A DNA stretch of 64,000 bases from an uncultured Alphaproteobacteria bacterium (GCA_902617375.1 CACMWI010000004.1:42353-106352), one strand, 5' to 3'. Shown: positions 1 through 8,620, numbered from the stretch's first letter. Numbers and translations: made by a program. Notes: a model not told the origin generated them from the sequence alone.

Positions 1-628
1 CATTTAAAAATTTAATTTTAACCTTACTGTTTTGCATTACTCTTTTCATAATTTTAATCCCTACTTTGAAAGCATGTGGATTTACACATTGTGAGCCAAC
101 ATGAAAAGTAAGTCCAATTTCTTTTGTGTATTTTTTTATTTCATTTAACAATTTTGGCGCGTCTTTATGGTTAATTCCAAATTTAGAGGAAAGATTTACA
201 GTAGAAAAATCGTTTGGCACTGAAACTCTTAAATAGATAACTAGGTCATTCGCAGAGTTTGTTTCTTCAATAATTTTTTTTAATTCGTCAATAGAGTCAA
301 TCGAAAAATTTTTTACATTGTATCTGAAATAAGATTCCCTAATTGAAGATCTAGACTTAACAGTGTTCATAAAATAAATTTCAGAATCCGATAGTTTTTT
401 CCTTATTAACTTTACTTCTTTCAATGATGCTACATCAAACGATCTGATTCCATTTTTAATTACTTGTTCAAGCACACAATCGGCTGGGTTGGCTTTAACA
501 GCGTAAATTACTGTCCCAATAAATTCTTTTGAAAAATATTCCAGTGTTCTTTTTATTCTTTCTGGATAAAAAATAAAAAAAGCATCTTGCTGATTTTCTA
601 AAAATAGATTATTAAATTTTCTAAACAT
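1..628 (-). CDS. PLP-dependent ornithine/lysine decarboxylase-like protein, 5' part only
   Basis: The reading frame starts at an ATG at 626-628 and runs off the left edge, giving 209 residues of an expected 380-400. It looks like the alanine-racemase-fold (group IV) amino-acid decarboxylases that make putrescine or cadaverine. The motif YAVKANP (residues 42-48) holds the lysine (K45) that would bind pyridoxal phosphate, and FHVGSQ (175-180) is the typical barrel motif of ornithine decarboxylases. The sequence between them (DVAS, then a serine/aspartate stretch) also fits. The gene is divergent from the peroxiredoxin, with a 96-base gap. The C-terminal domain that separates ornithine, lysine and diaminopimelate decarboxylases is outside the window, so the substrate is undecided; the family call is firm. 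Confidence 0.8.
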   Translation of the reverse strand, partial: MFRKFNNLFLENQQDAFFIFYPERIKRTLEYFSKEFIGTVIYAVKANPADCVLEQVIKNGIRSFDVASLKEVKLIRKKLSDSEIYFMNTVKSRSSIRESYFRYNVKNFSIDSIDELKKIIEETNSANDLVIYLRVSVPNDFSTVNLSSKFGINHKDAPKLLNEIKKYTKEIGLTFHVGSQCVNPHAFKVGIKIMKRVMQNSKVKIKFLN

Positions 629-724
629 TAATTTTAATTGATTCAATGAGATCTAAATTATTGTAGTTAGATAAAATATATCAATTTCTATTTCTTTTTT
701 TTTTTTTTTTTATAAAATATTCAA

Positions 725-1369
725 ATGTTAAGAATCAACGATATCGCCCCTAATTTTGATGCAGTTTCAACTGAAGGGCCGATAAATCTTCACCAATATC
801 TATCCGATTCGTGGGGAATATTATTTTCTCATCCAAAAGATTTTACTCCTGTTTGTACAACTGAGCTTGGTTACATGGCAAAAATCGAAAAAGAATTCAA
901 ATCAAGAAATTGTAAGTTAATTGGACTCAGTGTTGATTCAGTTGAAGATCACCATAAATGGAAAAAGGATATCGAAGAAACTCAGGGTGTGAAAGTCAGT
1001 TATCCACTTATCGCTGATGAAAATCTTCAAATCGCAAAACTTTACAATATGTTACCATCTGATGAAATGAATGATGGCAAAAGAACGGCTATGACTAATG
1101 CAACAGTTAGATCAATTTTTTTAATAGATCCAGATAAAAAAATCAGAATGACACTTACATACCCCATGACTACAGGTAGAAACTTCGATGAAATAATTAG
1201 GGTTCTTGATTCAGTTCAGCTCACAACTAAAAACAAGGTTGCCACACCAGCTCAGTGGAAACAAAATGATGATGTTATTATAGTTCCAGCAGTATCTGAC
1301 GAGGAGGCAAAAGAATTATTTGGGGATTTTAAGAAAATAAAGCCTTATCTTCGATATACTAAAGTTTAG
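725..1369 (+). CDS. 1-Cys peroxiredoxin (Prx6 type)
   Basis: A cytosolic thiol peroxidase that reduces hydrogen peroxide and organic peroxides. The 214-residue length is normal for the Prx6 group. The peroxidatic cysteine C44 sits in PVCTTE (residues 42-47), preceded by SHPKDFT as in AhpC/TSA proteins. The long C-terminal arm carries YPMTTGRNFDEI and KVATPAQWK, which are signatures of the Prx6 subfamily rather than AhpC. I see no resolving cysteine in the usual two-Cys position. The ATG start follows a long T tract. The last 11 bases overlap, on the opposite strand, the end of a tiny DUF2256 gene. Its position beside photolyases suggests an oxidative and light-stress cluster, which is an inference from context. 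Confidence 0.9.
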   Translation: MLRINDIAPNFDAVSTEGPINLHQYLSDSWGILFSHPKDFTPVCTTELGYMAKIEKEFKSRNCKLIGLSVDSVEDHHKWKKDIEETQGVKVSYPLIADENLQIAKLYNMLPSDEMNDGKRTAMTNATVRSIFLIDPDKKIRMTLTYPMTTGRNFDEIIRVLDSVQLTTKNKVATPAQWKQNDDVIIVPAVSDEEAKELFGDFKKIKPYLRYTKV

Positions 1370-1484
1370 AGCATTTTTTTGAACAAAATTTAACATTCTC
1401 CCAATCTCTTCGCCATTTCTTTCTCCATACAAACTGTTTTTTGCAATTTGCACATATTTTAGTTGGAAGTTGGCTTTTTTTCAT
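1359..1484 (-). CDS. DUF2256 small zinc-ribbon-like protein
   Basis: A 41-residue frame too short for most gene callers. It begins MKKSQLPTKICANCKK and contains two cysteine pairs, CANC (residues 11-14) and CSKKC (residues 34-38), separated by the tryptophan-rich stretch WRKKWRRDW. This is the layout of DUF2256, a small putative zinc-binding family often found next to photolyase or cryptochrome genes. Its function is not known. It starts 26 bases inside the 3' end of the DUF393 gene and is the last gene of the minus-strand photolyase operon, so it is probably translationally coupled. Its stop overlaps the end of the peroxiredoxin gene. Family assignment rests on motif, size and context. Confidence 0.75.
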   Translation of the reverse strand: MKKSQLPTKICANCKKQFVWRKKWRRDWENVKFCSKKCSKL

Positions 1485-1833
1485 TTTTAAGGAGGTGTTT
1501 ATTTTTTAAATAAAGAAAAAAAGCTGCAATCTCATAAAAAATAAATAAAATAATATAAAATATTTTAAACTTAAATAAATGGTATAAAATTCTATACTTT
1601 GGAATTATCTTCCATATCTCCAAAAATGCTTTGGCTCCTACAATAACTTTACCTTCTTTAAAAACATGAATTCTTCGTATCAAATTTTTATAAGACTTTG
1701 AAGTAGTTTTTTGGGCTTCCTTGTTATCTATGACATTAATAAAAGAAATTTTGTTGTTAATAAGACTTTTGTAATGATCTATTTCAGTCTTACAAATATT
1801 ACAGGACTTGTTATAAAAAACTTTAATTTTCAT
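1459..1833 (-). CDS. DUF393 (DCC-family) thiol-disulfide oxidoreductase-like protein
   Basis: A 124-residue protein beginning MKIKVFYNKSCNICKTE. The CNIC pair at residues 11-14, preceded by the acidic or polar residues of the 'DCC' motif, marks the DUF393 family, which has a thioredoxin-like fold. A hydrophobic stretch near residues 85-110 (FYIILFIFYEIAAFFLYL) suggests membrane contact. Members are commonly encoded beside photolyases and cryptochromes, as here; the biochemical role is unproven. It overlaps the upstream photolyase-related gene by 11 bases and the downstream DUF2256 gene by 26 bases, so all are likely in one transcript. The first aspartate of the usual DCC motif is replaced by asparagine (YNKSC). 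Confidence 0.75.
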   Translation of the reverse strand: MKIKVFYNKSCNICKTEIDHYKSLINNKISFINVIDNKEAQKTTSKSYKNLIRRIHVFKEGKVIVGAKAFLEIWKIIPKYRILYHLFKFKIFYIILFIFYEIAAFFLYLKNKHLLKNEKKPTSN

Positions 1834-3307
1834 ATGTGTTATTTTTTATAAATTCGTTTGCTGCATTAATGATTTTATTTTTTCTTTCTTCATTCATCTT
1901 TTCTAAAATTCTTACCATCATTGATAATCTTGGGTTACTTAGAAAAAAATTTTTATGTTTTTCGATAAATCTCCAATAAAGTCCATCCATAATATCACAC
2001 CAACTTCCTTTTTTAAAATGCATCATTTTTAAGAAATACGATGACCCACAAATATAAGGCTTTGTGGCAAAAATTCCTCCGTCACTAAACAATCCCATCC
2101 CGTATACATTTGGTGACATTACCCAGTCTGACGAATCAATAAACATCTCCATAAACCATTTGTAAACCTCTTTAGGATTTATTTCTGATAAATTCATGAT
2201 ATTACATAAAATCATTAATCTTTCAATATGATGAGTCCATCCGTATTCTAATGCGTTATTTATAGAGTAGTCTAAAGGGACAAGTCCAGTAGTAGCAGTA
2301 TACCAAGATTCTTTCATTACTTTTTTATGATCAAAAAAATTGCTTTTTTCTAACTTTTCGTCAAAATTTTGATAAATTCCTCTAATGAATTCCCTCCATC
2401 CAATTAGTTGTCTGATGTAACCTTCATGAGAATTTATCTTTGAAATAGTTTTGCTCTTAATTTTAGAAATGATTTCTTCAGGTGTTAATAAACCTAAATT
2501 TATTTGAGGACTAAGGGCAGAATGAAACAAAATATTGTCTCTTTGATCAACAGCATCTTCATAATCCCCAAAATTCTCAATCTTTTTGTCTAAAAAATAA
2601 TCTAAGTAACTTTCAGTATCCTTTCTGTCTGTACAAGTCCAAAAGCTTTTTGTCTTTCCTGGATGATGAGAAAATATTTTTTCTACAATTTCTTTCAAAT
2701 CTTTAGTATGTTTAGTTTCTTTAAATGTAAATTTTTCTGGTAAATCTATTTCTTTAGGAAGTTTCTTTCTGTTTTCATCATCAAAACTCCACTTACCGCC
2801 AACCGGTTTACTATTTGAATCGACTAAGATGTTGTGATCAACTCTTTGTTTTTTATAAAAGTTTGCCATAAATGGTTTTTTGACTTGATTTAGATATGTT
2901 TTAAAATCATCTCTTGAGCTCAAAAACATAGGAGTTTTTAAATAGTTTAATTTTAATTCTTTCAAGTTGTCCAAAAGCTGTTTCTCAAAAAATTTATCTT
3001 CAACTTCGAACATAGATATCTCTTTTACATTCTCTTTTTCTATTTCTTTAAATAGCTTGTCAACATAGCTTTTTTTAAAATCCTTCTCTTCAATGGATTT
3101 ATAAATTACTTCAAATTTTTTTTTTTTTAATTCTTCAGCAAAGGATCGCATTGCGGAAAGAAATAATAAAATTTTGTGTTTATGATGTTTCTGATAAGTG
3201 CAAAGTTGAAAATCCTCACAAATAAAGAAAAGATGGTCATTTCTGAATTTTTCAAAGTAACTTGGATTAAAAAGTTGATTGCCCAACACAATAAAGATTT
3301 TTTTCAT
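1823..3307 (-). CDS. Cryptochrome/photolyase-related protein (FeS-BCP / COG3046 family)
   Basis: A 494-residue flavoprotein of the bacterial cryptochrome/(6-4) photolyase group. It opens with the Rossmann-like MKKIFIVLGNQL and carries the family blocks GWREFIRG (303-310), MSPNVYGMG (397-405) and ATKPY (414-418), followed by DGLYWRF. It would bind FAD and act in light-driven repair of DNA or in light sensing. Characterised members hold a 4Fe-4S cluster with four cysteines, including a CxxC between KPY and LYW. Here that segment reads FKKGSWCDIM, with only C437, plus C368 and C420 elsewhere, so the usual cluster may be absent. It sits 6 bases after a class I photolyase in the same operon. Repair and signalling roles cannot be told apart from the sequence. 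Confidence 0.85.
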   Translation of the reverse strand: MKKIFIVLGNQLFNPSYFEKFRNDHLFFICEDFQLCTYQKHHKHKILLFLSAMRSFAEELKKKKFEVIYKSIEEKDFKKSYVDKLFKEIEKENVKEISMFEVEDKFFEKQLLDNLKELKLNYLKTPMFLSSRDDFKTYLNQVKKPFMANFYKKQRVDHNILVDSNSKPVGGKWSFDDENRKKLPKEIDLPEKFTFKETKHTKDLKEIVEKIFSHHPGKTKSFWTCTDRKDTESYLDYFLDKKIENFGDYEDAVDQRDNILFHSALSPQINLGLLTPEEIISKIKSKTISKINSHEGYIRQLIGWREFIRGIYQNFDEKLEKSNFFDHKKVMKESWYTATTGLVPLDYSINNALEYGWTHHIERLMILCNIMNLSEINPKEVYKWFMEMFIDSSDWVMSPNVYGMGLFSDGGIFATKPYICGSSYFLKMMHFKKGSWCDIMDGLYWRFIEKHKNFFLSNPRLSMMVRILEKMNEERKNKIINAANEFIKNNTYEN

Positions 3308-3313
3308 AAGATT

Positions 3314-4729
3314 TTATTTTTTTAAGATTGAAAAGGCTTTAAGTGCTTTTGCCCTCGAAAGTTTGATGTCGACTACTGGAAATGGATAATCCACTCCTAG
3401 TTTTAAATTAATCTCACTTAGAATTTCTGATGGGCATTCCCAAGGAGTGTAAAGATATTTATGTGGTATATTTTTAAGTTCAGGAACATATTTTTTTATA
3501 TATTCTCCCTCTGGATCGAATTTTTTTCCCTGAGTTATCGGATTAAATATCCTAAAGTAAGGCGCTGCATCAGTTCCTGTACCAGCAACCCATTGCCAAC
3601 TTGCTGAATTACTTGCGTAATCAGCATCAAAAAGACAATCCCAAAACCATTTCTCACCATGGTGCCAATGCAATAAAAGATTTTTAACTAAGAAAGATCC
3701 TGTTATCATTCTTAATCTATTATGCATGTAACCAGTCTTCCATAGTTCTCTCATTCCAGCGTCGATAATAGGATAGCCAGTCAAACCTTTTTGCCATGAT
3801 TTTAAAAATTCATCATTAGAATCCCATGGAAACTTATCAAATTTAATTTGTAAGTTTTTACTCTGTATATTAGGAAAATGAAACATTAAGTTATAAAAAA
3901 ACTCTCGCCAACCTAATTCACTTTTAAATATATCAATATTTATTGTTTCAACATCCTGCTGAAGTTTTTCAGCATTATACCAAAGTGTATTTGGAGAAAT
4001 TTGTCCCCAATGAAGATATGGTGATATTCTTGATACATTAGGTTTGTTTGGGAAATTTCTTCCGTGAGAATAATCTCCAAGACCTTCTTTAAGGAAATTA
4101 TTCATTTGTTTTTCTGCAAACGATTCTCCTATCTCCCAGTGATTTATAACTTTATTCTCCCATCCCAAATTATCCAGTAGTTTTAGGTCATTTACGCTCA
4201 ATGATTTAATTTTGTGGTCAAAAAAACTAAAATTGTTTGAGATGGGTTTTCTAGGAGGTTGTTTAGTTAGACATCCTCTTTGATAAAATGGTGTGAAAAT
4301 TTTATAAGGGGTAGAATCAGCCTTAAGGACTTCCCATGGTTCCCATAAAAGTGAACCATTGAATGTTTTAACTTCAAGATGTTTCCTTAGTGTTTTTTTT
4401 AATAATTTATCTCGTTCAACTCTCCATGGCTCGTAACATCTATTCCATGATATTTCGGTTATTTTATTTTGTTTTATAAGATCTAAAAATATAGACTCAG
4501 GATTACCTTTAAAAATTAACAAGTTGTTATCTAATTTATTATTTAAATACAACAGTGAGTAATGAAGCCAAGTTTTACTAGCTGATCCAAGTTTTCTATT
4601 ACAATTTACTTCATCATAAATAAACACACAAACTATCCTTTTATGTTTTTGCGACAAATAGTTAAGTGACGGATTATCATTTAGTCGTAAATCTTGTCTA
4701 AACCAATGTAATGAAAATTCATTTGTCAT
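3314..4729 (-). CDS. phrB: Deoxyribodipyrimidine photolyase, class I
   Basis: Light-driven repair of cyclobutane pyrimidine dimers with FAD as the catalytic cofactor and a second antenna chromophore. The 471-residue length is standard. It begins LHWFRQDLRLNDNPSL, the classic N-terminal antenna-domain signature. The C-terminal half has the FAD-binding and DNA-lesion blocks YLHWGQIS, GWREFFYN, GYPIIDAGMREL, HNRLRM and NSASWQWVAGTGTDAAPYFR. It is the first gene of the minus-strand photorepair operon, followed by the photolyase-related protein, DUF393 and DUF2256. Its ATG lies 63 bases from the divergent MAPEG gene, so the promoter should be in 4730-4792. The antenna type (folate or deazaflavin) cannot be decided. 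Confidence 0.95.
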   Translation of the reverse strand: MTNEFSLHWFRQDLRLNDNPSLNYLSQKHKRIVCVFIYDEVNCNRKLGSASKTWLHYSLLYLNNKLDNNLLIFKGNPESIFLDLIKQNKITEISWNRCYEPWRVERDKLLKKTLRKHLEVKTFNGSLLWEPWEVLKADSTPYKIFTPFYQRGCLTKQPPRKPISNNFSFFDHKIKSLSVNDLKLLDNLGWENKVINHWEIGESFAEKQMNNFLKEGLGDYSHGRNFPNKPNVSRISPYLHWGQISPNTLWYNAEKLQQDVETINIDIFKSELGWREFFYNLMFHFPNIQSKNLQIKFDKFPWDSNDEFLKSWQKGLTGYPIIDAGMRELWKTGYMHNRLRMITGSFLVKNLLLHWHHGEKWFWDCLFDADYASNSASWQWVAGTGTDAAPYFRIFNPITQGKKFDPEGEYIKKYVPELKNIPHKYLYTPWECPSEILSEINLKLGVDYPFPVVDIKLSRAKALKAFSILKK

Positions 4730-4792
4730 TTTTTTTTTTAAATTGTAAGAATTGTGTTATGGATAATATGTACAATATTTTTTTAATTTTCA

Positions 4793-5254
4793 ATGACAAG
4801 AACTATTTTCGAAATTATTTTTTTGATCGAGATACTATACTTAGCTTTTCATTATTATAAGTTATTTAAAAATGTAGTGAAAATTCGAAGAGAAACAAAA
4901 ATTTCTATTGGTCATAATAACAAAAAGTTAGAAAGAGCAGTGAGAGCTCATGGCAATTTTTGCGAAACATCTCCTTTAATTATTATGCTCAATTTTATTC
5001 TTTATTTTAACAATCTTTTATTTTTTGCAGTTCTATCACTTCTTTTTTTAGCTATAGGTAGAACAATACATTCTTTTGCAGTCTCAGATATAAATGAGGA
5101 TATTAATGACAGAAGAAAAGGTATGAAATTCACAATATATGCTTTATTTACAGCAATAATTGGAATTATTTTTTATATTATGAAATTAATTTATTATTCG
5201 TTTCAAGCGCATATTAATACCACATTTCTACCACAAGTTTTGTATATTACATAG
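4793..5254 (+). CDS. MAPEG family membrane protein
   Basis: A 153-residue integral membrane protein with about four hydrophobic segments. After the first comes a basic loop and then ERAVRAHGNFCETSP, which holds the conserved R-A-H-x-N-x-x-E motif of the MAPEG superfamily (membrane-associated proteins in eicosanoid and glutathione metabolism). Bacterial members may act as glutathione transferases or peroxidases in the membrane, but function is rarely tested. It is transcribed alone on the plus strand, divergent from the photolyase operon. The last 15 residues are more polar than usual. The call is secure at superfamily level only. Confidence 0.75.
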   Translation: MTRTIFEIIFLIEILYLAFHYYKLFKNVVKIRRETKISIGHNNKKLERAVRAHGNFCETSPLIIMLNFILYFNNLLFFAVLSLLFLAIGRTIHSFAVSDINEDINDRRKGMKFTIYALFTAIIGIIFYIMKLIYYSFQAHINTTFLPQVLYIT

Positions 5255-5302
5255 AGAATACTAGTATTTTTTTTTTCATATTCGCTCTTTAAAGACAAAT
5301 AG

Positions 5303-5394
5303 TGGCGGAGAGGATGGGATTCGAACCCACGATAGATGTTGCCACCTATAACGGTTTAGCAAACCGTCGCCTTCAGCCACTCGGCCACCTCTCC
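5303..5394 (-). tRNA. tRNA-Ser (GCU anticodon), CCA encoded
   Basis: Read on the minus strand this is a complete 92-base class II tRNA. The 5' acceptor strand GGAGAGG (5388-5394) pairs with CCTCTCC (5307-5313), followed by discriminator G and an encoded CCA at 5303-5305. The anticodon GCT is at 5358-5360 in the loop TTTGCTAAA, and the long variable arm typical of tRNA-Ser follows. GGTTCGAATCC is the T loop. It reads AGC and AGU codons. Its 5' end is only 6 bases from the gatB stop codon, so it is probably cut out of the gatCAB transcript. Confidence 0.96.
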
Positions 5395-5400
5395 ATTTTT

Positions 5401-6852
5401 TTATTCTTTTAACCTCTTTACTAGCAATTCGTTCACAAGCTTTGGATTAGCTTTCCCTTTTGATATCTTCATTACTTGCCCAATAAAAAAACCAAATAAT
5501 TTGTCCTTTCCGTTCTTATAATCATCAACCATTTTAGGGTTATCTGATAAAACCTTGTCAATTATCTTATAAATTTCGCTTTGATCAGACAACTGAACAA
5601 GCCCTTTTTTCTCAATGAAAGTAGTTGCATCATCCATAGATTTCATATACTCCTCAAAAACTTCTTTAGCCTGTCTATTTGAAATCTTTTCATCAACTAT
5701 TAAATCTATTAACGATCCTATTTTCTCTGGAGTAATTCCTGAATTTTTTATATCTTTATTTATTTTTTTTAAATGTGAAAAAACTTCACCTGTAATCCAA
5801 TTGGTAACAACTTTTGGATCTCTACCCTTAACGAGTTTTTCAAAAAAATGAGCTGTACCCTGGTCATTAACAATTACTTCAGCATCGTAACTACTTAAGT
5901 TAAATTCTCTCATAAACCTATTCTTTTTTTCATCAGGAAGTTCTGGTAATTTTTCTTTTAATAAGTTTACTTTTTCATCTGATATAATTAGTGGGGGTAA
6001 GTCTGGGTCTGGAAAATATCGATAATCATGAGATTCCTCTTTACTTCTCATCGATCTGGTTTCACATTTATTCGGATCAAATAATCTTGTTTCTTGAATT
6101 ATTTTTTCTCCATTTTCTATAATATTAACTTGACGTTTTGCTTCAAATTCAATTGCCTGCTGTATAAATTTGATCGAATTTACGTTTTTAATTTCACATC
6201 TTGTTCCAAGTTTTTCTCCTTCACGTTTAACTGAAACATTTACATCTGCTCTTAAATTGCCCTTCTCCATATTTCCGTCACAACTTCCGATGTATCTCAA
6301 TATACTTCTTAATTTTTTAACATACTCTGCTGCTTCAATGGGACTACTTAAATCTGGTTCAGATACAATTTCCATCAATGCACAACCTGATCTGTTAAGG
6401 TCTATGTATGAATTTTTAATGTCTTGGTCGTGAAGACTTTTTCCTGCATCTTGTTCCAGATGTAATCTAGTAATACCTATTTTTTTTACTTTTCCTTCGA
6501 TTTCAATATTAATGTGACCTTTTCCAACTATAGGGTGCTCAAACTGAGAAATTTGATAACCCTGAGGAAGATCCGGATAAAAATAGTTTTTCCTGTCAAA
6601 GATTGACATTTTTTTAATTTCAGCATTTAAACTTAAGCCAGTAAGAACTGCTTGATCAACACAGTACTCATTAATAACTGGAAGTGCTCCAGGCATTCCA
6701 CAATCAACAAGTTCTACTTGAGTATTAGGATCTGATCCCCAGTTAGTCGAAGCAACTGAAAATAGCTTTGACTTTGAACTGATTTGAGCATGAACTTCAA
6801 GTCCTAAAACAACTTGCCAACTGTCTTTTTTACCTTCTATAACATAAGTCAT
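5401..6852 (-). CDS. gatB: Asp-tRNA(Asn)/Glu-tRNA(Gln) amidotransferase subunit B
   Basis: The kinase subunit of the GatCAB complex, which phosphorylates and then transamidates Asp-tRNA(Asn) and/or Glu-tRNA(Gln). The 483-residue length is normal. The N-terminal cradle domain has LGLEVHAQI, DCGMPGALPV, FDRKNYFYPDLPQGYQ and the binding-site stretch ADVNVSVK. The C-terminal tail domain (about residues 330-483) includes GFFIGQVMK and the closing KGKANPKLVNELL. It follows gatA with no intergenic base and is the last protein gene of the gatC-gatA-gatB operon, immediately before tRNA-Ser. Its presence means at least one of tRNA-Asn and tRNA-Gln is charged indirectly. Confidence 0.97.
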   Translation of the reverse strand: MTYVIEGKKDSWQVVLGLEVHAQISSKSKLFSVASTNWGSDPNTQVELVDCGMPGALPVINEYCVDQAVLTGLSLNAEIKKMSIFDRKNYFYPDLPQGYQISQFEHPIVGKGHINIEIEGKVKKIGITRLHLEQDAGKSLHDQDIKNSYIDLNRSGCALMEIVSEPDLSSPIEAAEYVKKLRSILRYIGSCDGNMEKGNLRADVNVSVKREGEKLGTRCEIKNVNSIKFIQQAIEFEAKRQVNIIENGEKIIQETRLFDPNKCETRSMRSKEESHDYRYFPDPDLPPLIISDEKVNLLKEKLPELPDEKKNRFMREFNLSSYDAEVIVNDQGTAHFFEKLVKGRDPKVVTNWITGEVFSHLKKINKDIKNSGITPEKIGSLIDLIVDEKISNRQAKEVFEEYMKSMDDATTFIEKKGLVQLSDQSEIYKIIDKVLSDNPKMVDDYKNGKDKLFGFFIGQVMKISKGKANPKLVNELLVKRLKE

Positions 6853-8298
6853 TTAAAAACCTCTTAATTCCTCAATTACTGCTCCAGCTCCTAGAACTGA
6901 AATTTCGTCAAATGGTTTTCCAATTAATTGAAGACCAATTGGTAATTTTTCACTGTTAAAACCTGAGGGTACTGAAATTGCTGGTAAACCAGCCAGACTT
7001 GCAGGAACTGTTAATACATCATTTAAATACATCTCAATAGGATTGGTTTGTTTTTCTCCAATCGGGAAAGCGACATTTGGAGTCGTAGGCGTGAGAATTA
7101 AATCACATTTTTTAAAAGAATCTTCAAAGTCTTGCGAAATAAGTTTTCTAACTTTAAGTGCTTTTAAATAATAAGCGTCATAATATCCTGCAGATAAAAC
7201 GTAAGTTCCAATCATTAATCTTCTTTTAACTTCTTTTCCAAATCCTAACCCTCTAGTTTTTTCATATAAATCATTTAGATCATCTGCATTGTGTCTAAAT
7301 CCATATCTTATTCCATCATATCGTGCCAAATTTGCTGAAGCTTCAGCTGGAGCTATTATGTAATAAGTTGGCAGTGCAGATTTGGTATGAGGTAGAGATA
7401 TTTCTAGAATTTCAGCACCTTCGCTCTTGAACCATGAAATTCCAGAATCCCAAATTTTTTTAATATCCGAATTTAAACCATCAATCATGTATTCTTTAGG
7501 TATACCAATTCTTTTACCTTTAATTGAAAGTTTTTTATAGTCAGAAAAATCTGGAATGCTTTGTCTCGAACTTGTTGAATCTCTTTTATCAAAACTTACC
7601 ATGGCTTGAAGCATTAATGCAGAATCTTCGACTGTTTTTGTAATTGGCCCTGCCTGATCTAAAGAAGATGCAAATGCTATCATCCCAAATCTCGAACATC
7701 TGCCGTAGGTCGGTTTTAGTCCTACAAGCCCACAAAATGAAGCTGGCTGCCTAATTGAACCGCCGGTGTCTGAACCCGTTGATCCTAGGCATAGCCCAGA
7801 GGAAACCGCAGATGCAGATCCTCCAGATGAACCTCCAGGAACAAGTTCTTTATTAACTTTTGAACCAAGTGGATTCTTAACATTTCCGAAAAAGCTTGTT
7901 GTATTTGCAGATCCCATTGCAAATTCATCCATGTTAGTTTTCCCTAACATTATTGCTCCTGAATTCCAAAGATTATTAGAAACTGTCGATTCATAAAAAG
8001 GAACAAAGTTTTCTAAAATTTTTGAACCAGCTGTTGTTCTGACCCCATTAGTACAAAAAAGATCCTTCATTCCTATGGGTATTCCTTCTAATGGTCTTGT
8101 TTCGTTTTCTTTGATTTTTTGGTCTGAAATTTTTGCCATTTCAATTGCTTTATCAAATGTGGATGTAATAAAACAATTAAGATCATTGTGTTTTTCGATC
8201 TTTTTTATAAAAAACTCGGTCAACTCGAGAGATGTAAAATTTTTATTTGCCAGACCTTCTATAGCGGAGGAAATTGACAGATTTTCAAAGTCATTCAT
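6853..8298 (-). CDS. gatA: Asp-tRNA(Asn)/Glu-tRNA(Gln) amidotransferase subunit A
   Basis: The glutaminase (amidase) subunit of GatCAB; it releases ammonia from glutamine for transfer to the misacylated tRNA on GatB. At 481 residues it is full length. The amidase signature is clear: GIPIGMKDLF supplies the catalytic lysine, and PGGSSGGSASAVSSG with GSDTGGSIRQPASFCG supplies the two catalytic serines of the Ser-cis-Ser-Lys triad. The ATG overlaps the gatC stop by four bases (ATGA), which implies coupled translation. gatB starts directly after the stop. Confidence 0.97.
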   Translation of the reverse strand: MNDFENLSISSAIEGLANKNFTSLELTEFFIKKIEKHNDLNCFITSTFDKAIEMAKISDQKIKENETRPLEGIPIGMKDLFCTNGVRTTAGSKILENFVPFYESTVSNNLWNSGAIMLGKTNMDEFAMGSANTTSFFGNVKNPLGSKVNKELVPGGSSGGSASAVSSGLCLGSTGSDTGGSIRQPASFCGLVGLKPTYGRCSRFGMIAFASSLDQAGPITKTVEDSALMLQAMVSFDKRDSTSSRQSIPDFSDYKKLSIKGKRIGIPKEYMIDGLNSDIKKIWDSGISWFKSEGAEILEISLPHTKSALPTYYIIAPAEASANLARYDGIRYGFRHNADDLNDLYEKTRGLGFGKEVKRRLMIGTYVLSAGYYDAYYLKALKVRKLISQDFEDSFKKCDLILTPTTPNVAFPIGEKQTNPIEMYLNDVLTVPASLAGLPAISVPSGFNSEKLPIGLQLIGKPFDEISVLGAGAVIEELRGF

Positions 8299-8582
8299 TC
8301 TACAACCTTTGGAACTACAAAAAAGCCTGCATTACTCTCAGGAGAGTTATCAAGAATTTGACTATTATCGAAATTTGATTCCGCTTGATCCTCTCTCATC
8401 TGCATTGACTCATTAAAAACTGAAAGCATTGGTTCAACACTATCTGTATTCACTTGCTGCAATTCGTCAACCCAGCCTAGAATATTATTTAGCTCAGTAA
8501 TCAATGTAGTCTCTTCTTCTTCATTAATTTCAATTCTGGCTAATTTAGCGACTTTTTTTACTGTTGAATTATCAATAGACAT
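8295..8582 (-). CDS. gatC: Asp-tRNA(Asn)/Glu-tRNA(Gln) amidotransferase subunit C
   Basis: A small linker subunit that stabilises the GatA-GatB complex. I place the start at the ATG at 8580-8582, giving 95 residues beginning MSIDNSTVKKVAKLARI, which matches the family N-terminus. A TTG nine bases upstream (8591) is possible but less likely. The family motif VAKLARIEI is near the N-terminus, and WVDELQQVNTDSVEPM is the conserved mid-section that threads between GatA and GatB. It is the first gene of the operon and is divergent from ruvX (38-base gap). Confidence 0.93.
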   Translation of the reverse strand: MSIDNSTVKKVAKLARIEINEEEETTLITELNNILGWVDELQQVNTDSVEPMLSVFNESMQMREDQAESNFDNSQILDNSPESNAGFFVVPKVVE

Positions 8583-8620
8583 AAATAACAAACTAGATTA
8601 ATTTATAAATAACATCAGGT

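Noticed and set aside
693..715. Long T tract before the peroxiredoxin gene
   Set aside because: Homopolymer runs occur throughout this AT-rich window (also near 56122-56142) and there is no hairpin beside it; no specific role can be argued.
5257..5268. AATACTAGTATT followed by a T run, a possible terminator after the MAPEG gene
   Set aside because: The stem is only four A/T pairs, far too weak to call in AT-rich DNA.
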